64,000 nt of DNA from Serilophus lunatus (taxonomy: Eukaryota; Chordata; Aves; Passeriformes; Eurylaimidae), in assembly GCA_013399895.1 (NCBI GenBank), contig VXBA01003716.1:359679-423678 (forward strand), in the 5' to 3' direction. Shown here piece after piece: positions 1 to 12,200 of the stretch. The translations under genes and the position numbers were made by a program. The first letter of the stretch is position 1. Every line of letters begins with the position of its first letter. The notes under the pieces were generated by a model, which saw only the letters and a list, made by a program, of their open reading frames with translations, ran no database searches and was not told the DNA's origin.

Positions 1-21
1 CCCCCCCCCCCCCCCCCCCCC
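1..21. repeat. Poly-C run at window edge
   Basis: The window opens with 21 consecutive C. It may be a real homopolymer or a contig-edge artefact next to unassembled GC-rich DNA. Confidence 0.8.
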
Positions 22-574
22 GCTCCAGGTCTGCTGTAGCCTTTTTATGCAGTTGCTGTGGCTGGAGACTAATGGAGTGAATCTGAGGCTTCCATAACAC
101 ACAGGGACAGTATTTTCTACCAGATTTCTTAGATTAGCATGTCATAAATTGTGCTTAAGCTCATGGTCTGGCATCAGGAAATGCCTAAAGCAATTTTCAG
201 CCACCAAGTGCCAGGATGTACTCAGATCTAATTTTAAAAGAAAAGGATGTGGGAGACCCATGGAGGTTCTCCAAAGCACTTTGGAAGCGGGGGGTTAGGT
301 TCCACTTGCTATAGCTTGGCCTTTGCAGAGTACTCTCTCTTCCCTTCTTGTTTCAGAATTCTCCTCTGTCCGCTGTCAGAGGTTCTCTGCATCCAGAAAG
401 GTTCAAAGATACAAACTGATTCAAACTGATCCACGGTGCCAAAGAACGTACCAAATGTGTTTGTGTTTGACTGCAGAGCTGATCCCTGCTGGTTCAGAGC
501 AGGCGTTTCCGTATTCCCACTCTACAGATCAGAGCCCAGCCAAGGAAACAATAACAAGTTTCGGAATGTAACAA
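22..574. other. Non-coding, nothing recognised
   Basis: No reading frame here resembles a known protein and no repeat family is obvious. It lies just past the distal candidate polyadenylation signal of CBX6. In human the next gene on this side is NPTXR, but no NPTXR coding sequence is seen here. Confidence 0.4.
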
Positions 575-580
575 TTTATT
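575..580 (-). terminator. CBX6: Candidate distal polyadenylation signal of CBX6
   Basis: The minus strand reads AATAAA within CCCCAATAAATTG. Downstream on the minus strand is a T/GT-rich stretch (about 545-562) suited to a CstF-binding element. Upstream, at 580-1015, lies an A/T-rich block typical of a vertebrate 3' UTR end. No other minus-strand coding exon lies between this site and CBX6, so it would give CBX6 a 3' UTR of about 7.7 kb. The assignment to CBX6 is inference. Confidence 0.5.
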
Positions 581-2654
581 GGGGTTAATTTTTTGTTTTA
601 ATTTTTAACTCCCCATTTCTGGCATTGATACAATATTCAAGAGCAGCAGAAAGAACAAAATGTACAAGAATACAAGAGTAATTAGCACAACCCCCACCCC
701 CAAACCTGGAGCAAACCATTTTCTTGTGGGAAACGCCAAGGGAAGGGGTGATTCAATCACCCCTCCAATGGCTATGCCTCCCACCCATCCGCTCTAGACA
801 GAGTTTAGCCAGCTGGGAACTGGATTAAAAAAACAAAACAACAGAAAAACAAAACCAAAACTGAACAAACACTATATTTAAAATGAAAATTGCAAGACAA
901 AAAAAAAATATATAGATATACAATTCATTCGTGCACAATCCTTAAATGCATTTTTTCAAAATAAAAAAAATTATAAGATACATATTTAGGTTTATCTTAA
1001 ATTAAAAAAAAATTACCACCTTCACTCTGTATGCCAAGTGAGGGGAAATGAAGAGATAGATGGGTTGCACCAGAACTATCAGCACTCTTAGAGTTAGGGC
1101 TGACCTTCTCCAAGAGAAAGGATAGGGCTCTGATGCTGCCAAAGCTCAAGCACAGGCAGAATCTGAAGCACCCAAGTACTACAGAACTCAGTGGGGTCAC
1201 TCACCTGCTTCAAGTTCAGTGTTTGCAGGAATCTGCAGGATTTGAGCCTAAGCCTGGCACAGGGGAAGGTGAAAGGAAGGAACAGATGAGGCAGGCCCCT
1301 GTCCTTCACCACCAGCAGACAACTTTCTATGCAAAAAGAAAACAAACGGGGGAAAAAAAATCCCAAAATAGAGAGTCTCCTCTACTCTTTGGGAGCATAC
1401 AAGGCTTAATGGCAGAGGAGAGAAGAGGAGGGAGGACAGCACACTAAGTTGATTTGCTTGGGGGAGGTGCAGGCATGACAACTCTTTTCTAAAAAAAGTC
1501 ATCACAATGATTAATTTTTTTGTTCCATTTGAGAACTTGACCTAAGAGTCCGTCCCCCTTTGCAGCTGGGGGCTGGAAGCAGCAGGCTCCCTCCAGGGCA
1601 GCTGAAGAGCAACGAACCTGAAGAGCAGCTGGGGGGCTGCTCACATAAGAGCCCCACTAGGCCTTGAGGCCTTGAAGACCCACCAAGTGTTTTGACCTAC
1701 CCATCTGCATCCCAGAGGTTTAGTGTGAGCTCTAAGTGCTCAGCTGAACAAGGAATGAAGAACCAAGGCCCTGCAACGGGAATTAACACTTTGTCTGCAT
1801 GTCCTGATCATGCCCCTTCCCTCCCACCAGATACATTTTCTGAGCCACTGCTGAAGCTGGCATCACCCTGACTGCATCTTGCTGCTCTTGTGTCACCTGA
1901 CTTCTTCCTGTGCCACGGTGTGGTGCTTGCTGCCCACTTCCCAGCTCTGCTCAGCCCAGGAGTGCAGAGGGCATCCCCACTCCTCCATCACAGTGCCATC
2001 TGCCAGCACCTGGAGGGAGTGGGCTCAAAGCACAGCACTCACCTGGGGGTGGAAGGGCCCTCACCACAAGGACTGTGCTTTTGGATGGCCCTGGAAACAT
2101 TTAATTTCTCACCACCGAGAAGCTGGAAGGGACAGAAGAGCTGCCAGAGGCAGCCAGTCGCCATGGGAAAGGCAACTGACTTTCCTTTCACTCCTGGAAG
2201 GAGAAATTTAAAGAAAGGAAGAACTCAGGGCATCTCAGATGCACCACTCACAACATGCACAAAGCTTCTGGTGCCAAAGCCGACCCTGCATGGACAAGGG
2301 TGCAAATACCTCTGACCACATCAGTCTGACAGGGGGCAATGTCAAAATGGGAAAGGAGCAGAGGACGGAAAGGCAAAGGTGAGGATGGAGACAGACTCCA
2401 ACATCTCCTCCCAAAAAGAAACCATACACATTGCACTCTGTGCAAGGACCTCAAAAATAGAAGTTAAAAAAAGAAAATAAAAACACTTATCTGCTCAACC
2501 CCAAAGTACTGGTGAAATGAAGATACTTCCTGGAGTTTCCTGGAGAAGGAAGCATTGACAGGGAGCAGGGGAGTTCTGAAGCAACACTCAGCACTCCGTC
2601 TCTGTGCAAATGCCTCGAGAGTCAGGCTGCCAGCACCCTCAGCAGGATGGTCCC

Positions 2655-2760
2655 ATTCACCCCCACCCCCATTCCCATGAGGGAAACAGAGGCACAGGGT
2701 AGTGACACAGCTGGCAGGAAGGCCACAGCAAGCCAAGAAGGAACAGAACTCAGGAGGCAC
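2655..2760. mobile_element. MIR-like SINE remnant (tentative)
   Basis: The order GGGAAACAGAGGCACAG, then GTGACACAGCTGGC, CACAGCAAG and GAACAGAACTCAGG follows the MIR core: gaggaaactgaggcacag, then cacacagcaag, then gaacccagg. The match is diverged and judged by eye only. Confidence 0.35.
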
Positions 2761-3357
2761 CGAATCCCCAAGCCCAAACTAACCCTCTACAGCAGACCAC
2801 TTTCGGAGCGGAGATTAGGAAGGCTGTGCACACAGTGGTGGGTGAGACGGGGAGAGAGAGGGAAGAGGGAGGTTTCTTTTATATTCATATATTTATATAT
2901 AAAAAGTAAATAAGATCCCAGCTCTTGCATGATTATTGGGCAATTGAAAAATGCAGCAAAAGCAAGCGACATGGGAGTAAAAGGATGCACCAGGCAAGGA
3001 GGAAAAAGTCTTGTCAGAAGGTAGGGAAGGAGGCAAAGGGAAAAATAAGCATTTAGCCAAACATACACTCCAGGTTTGTTACACCTCCCTGGGAAGAAGG
3101 ACCTGCTCTTGAGCAGCCCCATTAATGCCATGACCTGGAGCAGGTCATGGTCATGGAGAAGTGTGGAGGACTTGGGACATCATCCTTCAGCATGCCAACC
3201 TCTTTCTGCCAGGAGGTCCCCAGGAAGGGGATCATCTCCAAATGCTGGGAGCTGCTGAAGCCTCCTCTACAGAGGGGCTGGAGAAGGGAGTGAAATCCCT
3301 AGGAAGACTCAGCTCAGAGACAGCTCCTACTTGGTAAAAAGCAGGATTGTGGTTGTC

Positions 3358-3378
3358 TTTTTTTTTTTTTTTTTTTTG
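3358..3378. repeat. Poly-T run
   Basis: An uninterrupted T run of about 20 bases followed by GTTTGTTTC. On the CBX6 mRNA strand it would be a poly-A stretch, able to cause internal oligo-dT priming in cDNA libraries. Confidence 0.8.
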
Positions 3379-4729
3379 TTTGTTTCATAAAATCTCCCTG
3401 GGAACTTTGGTAAGGGGAGACAGAGAAATGCTCCCTTTCTCTTTTGAAAACAGAAATTAAGCAGTAGCTCACCACATTATTTCTGTTTTCCATCCCAAAA
3501 GGAGCTAGTATCTCATTAGCTTCACGCCTCCCCAGTCCCACTCTGCTGAGAGAAGAGGGCACGAGACAGGAGGCTGCTGCTCCAAGTTGAAAGCTGTGGG
3601 AAGCACTGACAGAGCTTGATGGGCAGGGTGAGAAGTTCTCAAGAGCAGCCTAAGCTATGGGAGGCATCAAGACATCTGTCACCTGCCACTGCAAAGCCAA
3701 GGGCACCAGAGAAGTCCAGACAAGAAAAGCTGTCCAAGTGTCCCCATCTGCCATCTTCTGTTCAGACACCAGCATCTGGTGGCTTCCCTCTTCCCTGCAG
3801 TTACTTTCATAATTCAGATGAACACCCAGCAGAGACATCTTGGATGGGGAAGCCAGCACGCAAGAGTTGCCCCCCTTGCTCTGAAGGAACACGTGGGAAA
3901 CTGTTCCCTGCCACACTGCATGAAGCTGGAGCAGGCGGCTGCCCGACTTGAGTACAGTCCCAATGGGGTGTTTGTCTTCCCTCCCCACCCCACAGAGTTC
4001 CAGCATTTGCTGGCCTCAAGAAGGGGGTACACCTCACTCAGCAACACCTTCAGAGCACACAAGGCAACTTTCATCTGCACCTAAAGATCCAGCCACTGTT
4101 ACAGAAGGGACGCTGGACAACCTACCAATGGGACTCAGTTCTCTGTCCTGATGTGGTGAATCCTATACAGAAAAATGCCACCTCCCACCTGACCCTGGAA
4201 GAAGCTAAGAGACCCCACAGAGGGGAGGCATATCAGCTTCCCAAGAAATAAGCCCACCATGACTAATTCTGCTTGGATATAGGGGACGGAAAAGAGAAGA
4301 GACAGCGACTTGGCAAGAAAAGTACATGCCAACCCCAAATCTTAGCAGCTTGCTGTGCATGCAAAGTAAATCAACTGTTTCCATGTTGATGGCCTGATCC
4401 ACATTCTGGGAGAACGTGACCAGCCACTTCTGAGGGCTACTCGGCCAGAAAACCACTTGGAGACTCCACTTTAGCTCACAGGAGAGGTATGGGAGGGAAG
4501 GGAACTCACTCCAACACTTGGGAGGCAAGGATGGGAAAGGTTTGTAGACAGGGTTCCTCCAACATGCAACTTGCCTTTCTAGCTTGGAGATCGCTGCTTA
4601 GTCCTAGAATGCCTTTCCCTCCAGTTCAAGCAAGCCAAACACCATCCCAGACACACATGCTTCAATACTACAAAATACTCTTTTCTCTAAGGACCATCTA
4701 ATACCACTACAGTTTGTGCAATCACTGCA

Positions 4730-4735
4730 TTTATT
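4730..4735 (-). terminator. CBX6: Candidate proximal polyadenylation signal of CBX6
   Basis: The minus strand reads AATAAATGCAGTGATTGCA, followed about 20-30 nt further on by a GT-rich element (TGTAGTGGT). The 250 bases upstream (4740-4990) are rich in A and T runs, as is usual before a cleavage site. It lies 3.5 kb past the CBX6 stop. Confidence 0.5.
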
Positions 4736-7700
4736 ATTCATTTTTAAACTCTCTCTCGCTCTCTCCCCGTAGAAATTTTTTTTAAAACTTTTCTTTTTTT
4801 ATGCAAAACTAATCATTTCACTTTTTCCACTCCATCATAAAATCTCCTCTAAAAACACGACGACGAGAACAAACATGGCACAGACACAGAGAATATTTCC
4901 CTGTTTTTGTTGTTTTGTTTTTTTTTTTTCTAGGAGTTATGGGGGAGGGAAGGGGATACTTTCAAATAAATTCCTCCTTCAATTCCATGCCCTTCTTAAA
5001 AGGCACGGATGAATCTTCTTTCCCATCTCCATTAAGGAGCAAGGGCAAAAATTCAGAAGGAGGAGCGTAACGCACATGAATATGAAGGTAGGTTAGACAG
5101 CCTCAAGTGTCTTGTCCACCTGAAAGAACTTAAGGCTGCTGCTGTGTTCAAGTTAGCAAACCTCCAACTCAAAACAGCATGGGATCCTCATTTCGGATCC
5201 AGAGGTTCAGGGTTTGGTTCCCACCTGGTGACCCACCCAGGGAGGGATTTGTCACACAAGCAGGTGAGCTGTGTCTGCAAGCCGGATCATGCTACTTTCT
5301 TCCTCCACAGAGGATCTACTGCACGAGTTCTCTGCTGCAACAAGTCCCCTCATTTCCTCACTGCGGCAAGAAGGTCCTTGTGGAGCATCCCTACAATGAC
5401 CCACTGTTTTGCTCTTCACAGACAGTTCCCTTGCTTGTCACTCTGGAGAAAGGCAAAACCCCTTCAATTAAACAATTCCTGCCCCTTGCCCCCAAAGAAC
5501 ACCATACAAGAGACACTGGGGAAAAGAATTCTGCCAAGCAACACATCTTGGCCAAAACACATCAAGAGTATCCTATTAAAGTTCCCTTTTATCTCCCACT
5601 TAAACGCTTCAATATTTTTTTCAGAACCTTGATACCACGAAACAAAACACATCACTACATACACACCAAACAGTAACTTAACAACCTAAAGTGACTGGCC
5701 AGTTTGCATCCACCCCACAAAGCAGCTCCTCTTATCTTGCAGCCATAGATTAGTTCTTGTTCAGAAGGGGGAGGAAAAAGAGAAGAATCTCCTTGCTATT
5801 TTCCTAAGAGCTTCTTCCTATGCCTACAAACTGCTCATCTTTGAAGCTGCAGTCAAATGGATAGGCTATGCCAAAATAAGGGATCCTTGGGTGTGCCAGG
5901 CACAGGAAAGATGCAAAAAAAAAACAAAACCCACAAAAAATACAAGCAGGTATTAATACAGACACGCACACAAGTCCAACACGTTATAAGAAGCCTTGCT
6001 GAATGGATCAGGGAAGTCTCTTTCTCCCTGCCCCTAGATTTAGCTGTGAATGAAAGCACATACCCGAAAAGTCCACGAAGCTCTTTAACCAAGGAAATAA
6101 AAGGAGGTGTACAAAGGGTGGTGCTAACAGCACCTGGAATCCCCCTCGGACTGTCTGCACAGACACCCAACTGCAACTGGTGTGAACTCACCGTGACCCA
6201 CAGCTTGGAATGCCACCCGCTGTGAGGCAAGGTTTGTGGAGAGGGCAGCAAAGATTTTACTACATCAGCCCAGGCACTGGAGGAAGGGAATAGACAAGTT
6301 CTGGGCACAGAAGCCCTAATTAAGGTCAGAAGCTGGTCTATCCCTCTACCACCCTGACAATGTCCCTTGGGCAGACAAATATTACTTCCCTCCCACAAAT
6401 TGCCTCCCTTCCACCCTCAGATCACTGCAACCACAAAATCACTACTCCATGTGACAGCACTCCTTGGAGCCAGCAGCTCCTGAGCATCCTCGTGTGAAAG
6501 CACCAGAGGGGCCAATTCCACTCAGGTTTACCCGCCCAGGGTAGGTCTGTAAGCAAATGAGCCCTGGCACGGGGAATTTTTTCCACCCTTTTCACCTCTG
6601 CAGCATGGTGTGTAGAAGCGACACCTCTGTGCCCCATCCAGGGACAGGGCTGAAAGGGTGAGGTTCTCCCACCAATTGAGCACCTCTTTTCCTTGCCCCT
6701 ACATGCAGAGTCCTGTGTGAGCAGAGGAAGTAGAGAGCAAAGGAATGGCGTTTAACCATGAAGCTTAGGACCCACACGGAAATGGAACAAGTTAGAAAGG
6801 CAGGCACGTGAACAAAGGTGGTCAGGGAATGAGGGAGCTGTGGGTAAAGAACAGCAAGCTGTGGTCTCGTTCCTTCCTACTTCCTAGGGGTGAAGAGAAG
6901 GAATTTCTAGATCAAGCTCACAGGAGCTCTGGGGGAAGAGATCCAGCACACATGCATATGGTGTGAGAGAGACAGGTATTTCTTACGAGCACCTTTGGTT
7001 GACAGTTGTAAGGGCTGTTTCAGATGCTGAAAAGACAGAGGGGGAAACCTCTTCCAGGCCAACCACCATAGGGAGAGGAGAGCAGGAGAGGCAAAAGCAA
7101 GCAGGAAGAGCAAACAACCTGCCTTAGCATCCACCCTTCCCTCCTTTGGAGGGAGCAAGTGGAAGCAAAGGGGGTCGGGGAAGCTCACGCACGAGGCGGG
7201 AGACCAGCCTCACCCGACTGGGGCAGCGTCACGCTGTCGGCGTTATCTTCCCCCAGACTGAAGGATGTATGCACAGCCCACTCCCACTTCCACCACAGAA
7301 AGGCCAGGGAAGGGCATTTCATGCCCTCTCTCCTGAGCAAGTGCAAGTGATGAACATCAGGAGAAGGATCTGGGCTGGAAGCAGACTCCTCTTTGCTTCC
7401 CTTTCTCCTGCAGAGCTGAGCAAGTTGGAAGATGCAGAAGAGGAGGGAACTAGGGCACCTGAAAGCACCCATACAACTGCCAAGGTAGCACCAATAGTCA
7501 GAGGAAAGGGGAAGCCAATATGGGGCATATGCTGCATGGGGCACCCCAGCACCCCAGCTTTGTCTCAAGCACCTTCCAGGCATGACACTTCCCTTGCACC
7601 TTTCCCCCTCGCTGTGGAGGCATCTGGATCAGCAACTGCCACGAGGACAGCAGAGGAGAGGGCAGATCCAGGACACAGGCCAAGAGGGAGAAGGGTGGCA

Positions 7701-8245
7701 GAATCACAGTTACAGAAAGGGGGAAACATAGGAATGGCAGAGACTGCATGCACATTGTGGAAGAAGGTTTGGAGGATGTGGGCAAGGGCTCCAATCCTCT
7801 TACATCCTCCCCTCAAGGGTCCGGAGCTCCTCCTCAGTTTTTGTCAAAGATGGAAGGGGAATGAGGAAGAGCAGCACTTTCCTCACCACCTGCACAGGCA
7901 CACAGACGCATGCTCACCCATCCCTCAGCTCCAAAGGCTCCATCGCCCGTTGGACAACACCACATTCAAGGACAAACAATCACTCTCCAGCCCCACCACA
8001 ACCCTCCCTGCCTCCTCCCAGAGGGAGAAACACCCAGGAACAGTGGATGCTCCCACACCTCCATTGACACACTCCAGCCTCCAGGCAAGAGGAAGTGGGC
8101 AGGAGGAAAGGAGAAGGAAAGGTGGCAGTGAGGGCAGAGGGACAGCCAAGGGGAGAAGGAGAGAACTAAGGACAGCCATTCGCACCACAACTTCTCGCAG
8201 GTAGAGCTCCCCCCACGCCTCTGGGGCAAGGGGGGACCTGGCTGC

Positions 8246-9217
8246 TCACTTGCTGCCTCCTCCACCACCACCCGCCGCCACCTTCTCAAAATCCTCTGCG
8301 TTGCAGAACTCCTTGATGGTTACGGTGAGGAGGTTGCTGGTGACATCCGTGACCACCACGTTAGAGCAAGGGGACATCTCGGGACGCCAGTCGCCGGCCT
8401 CCTGCTCCGGGTCAGAAGAGGAGAGGGACAAGGAGGGCGTCTGCCCCCCACTGCACCCTCCTGAGGGAGAACGCTTGCTGGTGGCAGCCGACTCGGGTGG
8501 GATTGAGAGGTCGAGGACCTCCGACTCACGCCAGTCGGGGATGGCTGGGCTGAGGGTCTCAGGGAGCAGCTTCGGAGGGGAATCATCTGGGTCGGAGGAG
8601 GAGTGCGGAGCAGGTGACGGGCAGCCAGAGGAGCTGGAGCTAGGAGCATCATAGGGTGTGGAACCCATAATGAGCCCACAGGAGGCTGCCTGGGAACCTT
8701 CAGCCTCCCCCTTGCCCTCCAGAGAGGGGGTAGGTGCAGCAGACGGCTTATTGTAGAGGGAAAAGGTGCCAAACTTCATGTGGCGGATCTGGGTGCGGAG
8801 GACGCTCTCGCTGAACTTTTTGCTCTTGCCAATGACACGGTTTCGGGATGGGATCTTGGGCCGAGCCAAGCCCCCGGTCCCGTTGGCTGGCTTCCCACCT
8901 TTGTCAATGACTTTGAGGTTGAGGATGATGCGGCTGCGTTTGGGCTCGCGGGGTTTCACCTTGCGGTTGATGATGCGGACGGTCTCCGAGAAGGGCGAGA
9001 CAGGAGGACGAATGCCAGCCCCCCCACCCACGCTCCCGCCGTTCTGGGGGTCTGGACGGGGCAGGGGGCGCCGGGACATGCGGTGGCACCGTCGGATGTC
9101 TTTCTTGAGCCTGTGCACCGCGGCGCTGGAGTGGAGCTTGGGAGAGGAGGTACTAGAACCAGGCTTGACAGAAAAGTGTACATCCCCAATGTGGAGGGCC
9201 TCCGCTTGGGCCCGAGC
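8246..9217 (-). CDS. CBX6: CBX6 exon 5 (terminal coding exon)
   Basis: The acceptor CCACCGCAG precedes GCTCGGGCC (ARAQAEAL), so the exon starts in phase 0. It runs 323 codons to TGA at 8246-8248. It carries the serine/proline-rich middle, the basic KVKPREPKRSRIILNLKV segment (shared with human CBX6), the RHMKFGTFSLY block and the C-terminal Pc box. Confidence 0.96.
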   Translation of the reverse strand, partial: ARAQAEALHIGDVHFSVKPGSSTSSPKLHSSAAVHRLKKDIRRCHRMSRRPLPRPDPQNGGSVGGGAGIRPPVSPFSETVRIINRKVKPREPKRSRIILNLKVIDKGGKPANGTGGLARPKIPSRNRVIGKSKKFSESVLRTQIRHMKFGTFSLYNKPSAAPTPSLEGKGEAEGSQAASCGLIMGSTPYDAPSSSSSGCPSPAPHSSSDPDDSPPKLLPETLSPAIPDWRESEVLDLSIPPESAATSKRSPSGGCSGGQTPSLSLSSSDPEQEAGDWRPEMSPCSNVVVTDVTSNLLTVTIKEFCNAEDFEKVAAGGGGGGSK

Positions 9218-12200
9218 CTGCGGTGGTGGGGAGAAAGAAAACAAACAGGGTCAGAGAGGCAGCCTAGGTGCAGCCAAGTCTCAAATCCGGCATTGCTCCT
9301 CCGAGGCTGAACATTCACCAGCAATGCCATGTCACATTTATACCCAACACTAATGATAAGCACAGGTGTATGCACCTACAGATCATCAATAGCTACAGCA
9401 GAGCCCCCAGACAGGGACAAGGCACTGCCTATATCCTTCCTGGGCAGCTAATGTCTCCCTAGGCTGTGCCCCTTTTGACACGTGCTTTCCCCAGGCACAT
9501 TTCAGGGCTACAGTTAATGGTCTCCAAGGCCTGCCTTGGTCATCATCAGCAAACACACACAACCCTCCGCCAGCAGCCAAACAAGCCAACATCCTCCTAG
9601 GCACTGAGGCTCTTAGTGCCGAGTTAGCACCCAAAATGGCATACTAGTCCCAAGACTGGGGATTGTATCAGGTCCCCTAAGAAAGGAGGGCAAGACAATA
9701 GGGAAAGGAAGAGTAATGCATTCGGTTTCCTCTTCCCCAGAATCATCTCTGAAAAGCATGGTAGAAGGGGGCCTTGAGGAACAAAGAAGGAAGTGGGTGA
9801 GAGTGGTCTGATGGAGCTGTTTTAGCTAAGCACAAGAAATGCACAGATCTGAAGTTCATTTCTAAGTAGGGCCACAAACAAGTCATTCATCCTTTCTGTG
9901 CTGTGGGAGCAAGGTCCAGTGTTTAAAGCCAGAGACTAGGACAGCTGGATTCGAGTTAAGCTTAACTGCACCTCCAAAGTACAGACTGCCTTGTCCTTTC
10001 AAACACCACACTTGTTTGAAACCTAGTAACGGAACAGCAGGAACAGCACCAGTTCAACTACTCTGTGCCAGCCCTCCCCAAGAGCCAGGTCAGGGGAATA
10101 AAACTTTTAAGCTCTTCTGGTGCTTGGAGATAGTTCCAAAACCTGCCCTGGTTCATGCACCAGGGAGAAGTAAGTTTTCTGGCAGCAGGAACAACAGTTT
10201 CACCAGTAAGCTGGCACTGTATGACCCAAAGGCCCAGTGGGCATGGAAATCCCAAGTGCATTCTTACATCACACCCCATCAAAAAGCCTCCCACCTGCAC
10301 CCTGCTACTTGCCCAAGGCAATCCCGTTCCATATTCCCTCTGAGCAGTGGTGACAGGTAGAAGTCACACAGGCCCGGAGGGCACAGGCGAGCCCCCCTGT
10401 GATTGCCCATCCAGTGAGCAGCTTCCCCCACCTCGTGGGCACAGCAAGAACTGCAGGGCTGGAAGACGACAGCTGCTTTTCCTCCCCAACTTTTCCATCC
10501 CATTGCCCCTTGCACACGCCAAGATCGGGATGGCTTCTTGCCAGCTAAGAGCTTAGCACTCAACTCCATCTCCTTTGTCACGCTGCAGGCTGTGCCTCCT
10601 ACCAGAGAAACGCCCGGGGAAAAAAATGTGCGTGTAAAAGCAGGGATCTAACAGATCTAAGCAAGGGGCCCAGCCAGCCCCTGCACAAAAAGCTCAAAAG
10701 CCCTGGCCCCACAGCCTCAGAGCTTTGCTATTACCCACTGCCACTCTTCTCCCACCAAGATCCCTATGGGAACTGCAGAAGATCCCAAAAGAGCAGAGAA
10801 TGGAGACGTGAAGACATTTTGTTCCTCTCTGCCTAATGCTGGATGATCATGGCCTACAGTACTACTTTTATCCCAGCTTCAAAGATACTGCAAAATGAGG
10901 CCTCCTTCTCCAGCTGCATGTGGAACTACAGCTCATTCAGCCCAGGGACCCTGTGTCAGCCAACTGAGCAAGAAACAGGGACAAGTGAACACAACCACCA
11001 AGGAAGGCGCAGACACATTAACAAACAGGGCTGTTTCCACCTTGCTAGAGGGAAGTGTTCCCAGCACACACAAACCTCACCACATTTTGCTGTAGCAGGA
11101 AGCATCTCAGTGTCTAGGTAGTTTCCCTCTGCTCAGCCTCATGCATTACTCCATGGCCCAAACTGTTGAGAAAATGACTAGACAGTTCCTGTCGCAGAGA
11201 TCCTGAGGGCTGGAGCACAGCAGCAGCACCAGATGAACTCCCAGGGCCACATATCAACTCTCCCCATCCCATCTCATCAATATATAACTTGAAGAGACAC
11301 CACAGACACCATCAAGAGGTCACAGGCAAACACACATCTAGGGCTGTGCTTGCCCCCTCTGAAGCAGATGGAAAACACAAGGACAAGCTAGTTTGCTTTC
11401 TGACATTACATATCAGCACAGTTTGGATGAACAAATTACTTCTTTCTTTCACTCCCCTTCCCCATCACAACCAGCCCTTCCAGCATTGCTGCTCTCATGC
11501 TTTGGGCTTCTCACCAATTTACCACTACTCAGCCAAGAGCAAACTGCAACACAATGTCCTGTTCCAAAATGCAGGACACGGAAGCCAGGCAGAGGGCACA
11601 GACAGAAGCACCAGTGAAAATCCTTGATCTACAGCTTCAGCAGATAGACACAGATATCCTTCAGGGCCTCTCCTGCTGCCAGCACTGCACATCCTTCAGA
11701 TTAATTCCCTAACCTGTAATCATGCCTTGGAGTGAGAAGTTCTGCCCCCACTGTGCCATTCTGCTCCAAGTCAAATCTAATTGTCGCCTTCCATCAGCAC
11801 TGCCTTCCATCAGCCATGAGAAAGAAGGCAGCTTCCCTTCAAGAATGGGGGAAGCAGCCACAAACACCCTCAAGTTTCTTTATACACCCCAAAATTCTTC
11901 TGTAAGGCTTCCCATCAATCCCATTAAATGAAGTGATAATGCTGGGATGGCTACTGCCTGGGCACTTCCACAGCCCTGCTGATCTTACTTTCTCTGCCTG
12001 TGCACATTAATCAGCTCCTGTCTTGTTTTGACAGAAAGACCTGTCTTGGTTTTGTGCTTGCACAGCAGCTAGTGCAGAGCCCTGGTACATGGCTGGGACT
12101 TCTCCAGTGTGCCAGAACCACTGGGTCTCCTTTACTTGTTATGCATCTGCATTTCCAGTTATTTCTGGGGCACTTCCTCAAGGCTAAAGCTGCTTCTAAC

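Larger units (their letters stand above)
560..8245 (-). other. CBX6: CBX6 3' UTR and downstream region (end uncertain)
   Basis: This non-coding stretch runs from just after the CBX6 stop codon to the distal polyadenylation signal. It holds no protein-like frame I recognise, despite several chance open frames on both strands. A proximal polyadenylation signal at 4730-4735 would end a 3' UTR of about 3.5 kb, and the signal at 575-580 one of about 7.7 kb. Which is used, or whether both are, cannot be told from sequence. The part from 575 to 4715 may be distal UTR or intergenic. It includes a MIR-like fragment near 2655-2755 and a T run near 3358-3378. Confidence 0.5.

Noticed and set aside
5853..6398. 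A 181-codon minus-strand frame in the CBX6 3' UTR
   Set aside because: Same strand as CBX6 but 1.8 kb past its stop, without splice sites or homology. The poly-F/I stretch reflects A runs.
8250..9353. Several plus-strand open frames of 130-195 codons over CBX6 exon 5
   Set aside because: They are antisense shadows of the conserved CBX6 coding frame.
9840..9985. Possible MIR/tRNA-SINE remnant (ACAAGTCATTCATCC, GGATTCGAG)
   Set aside because: Only short scattered matches that do not keep the order of one element.
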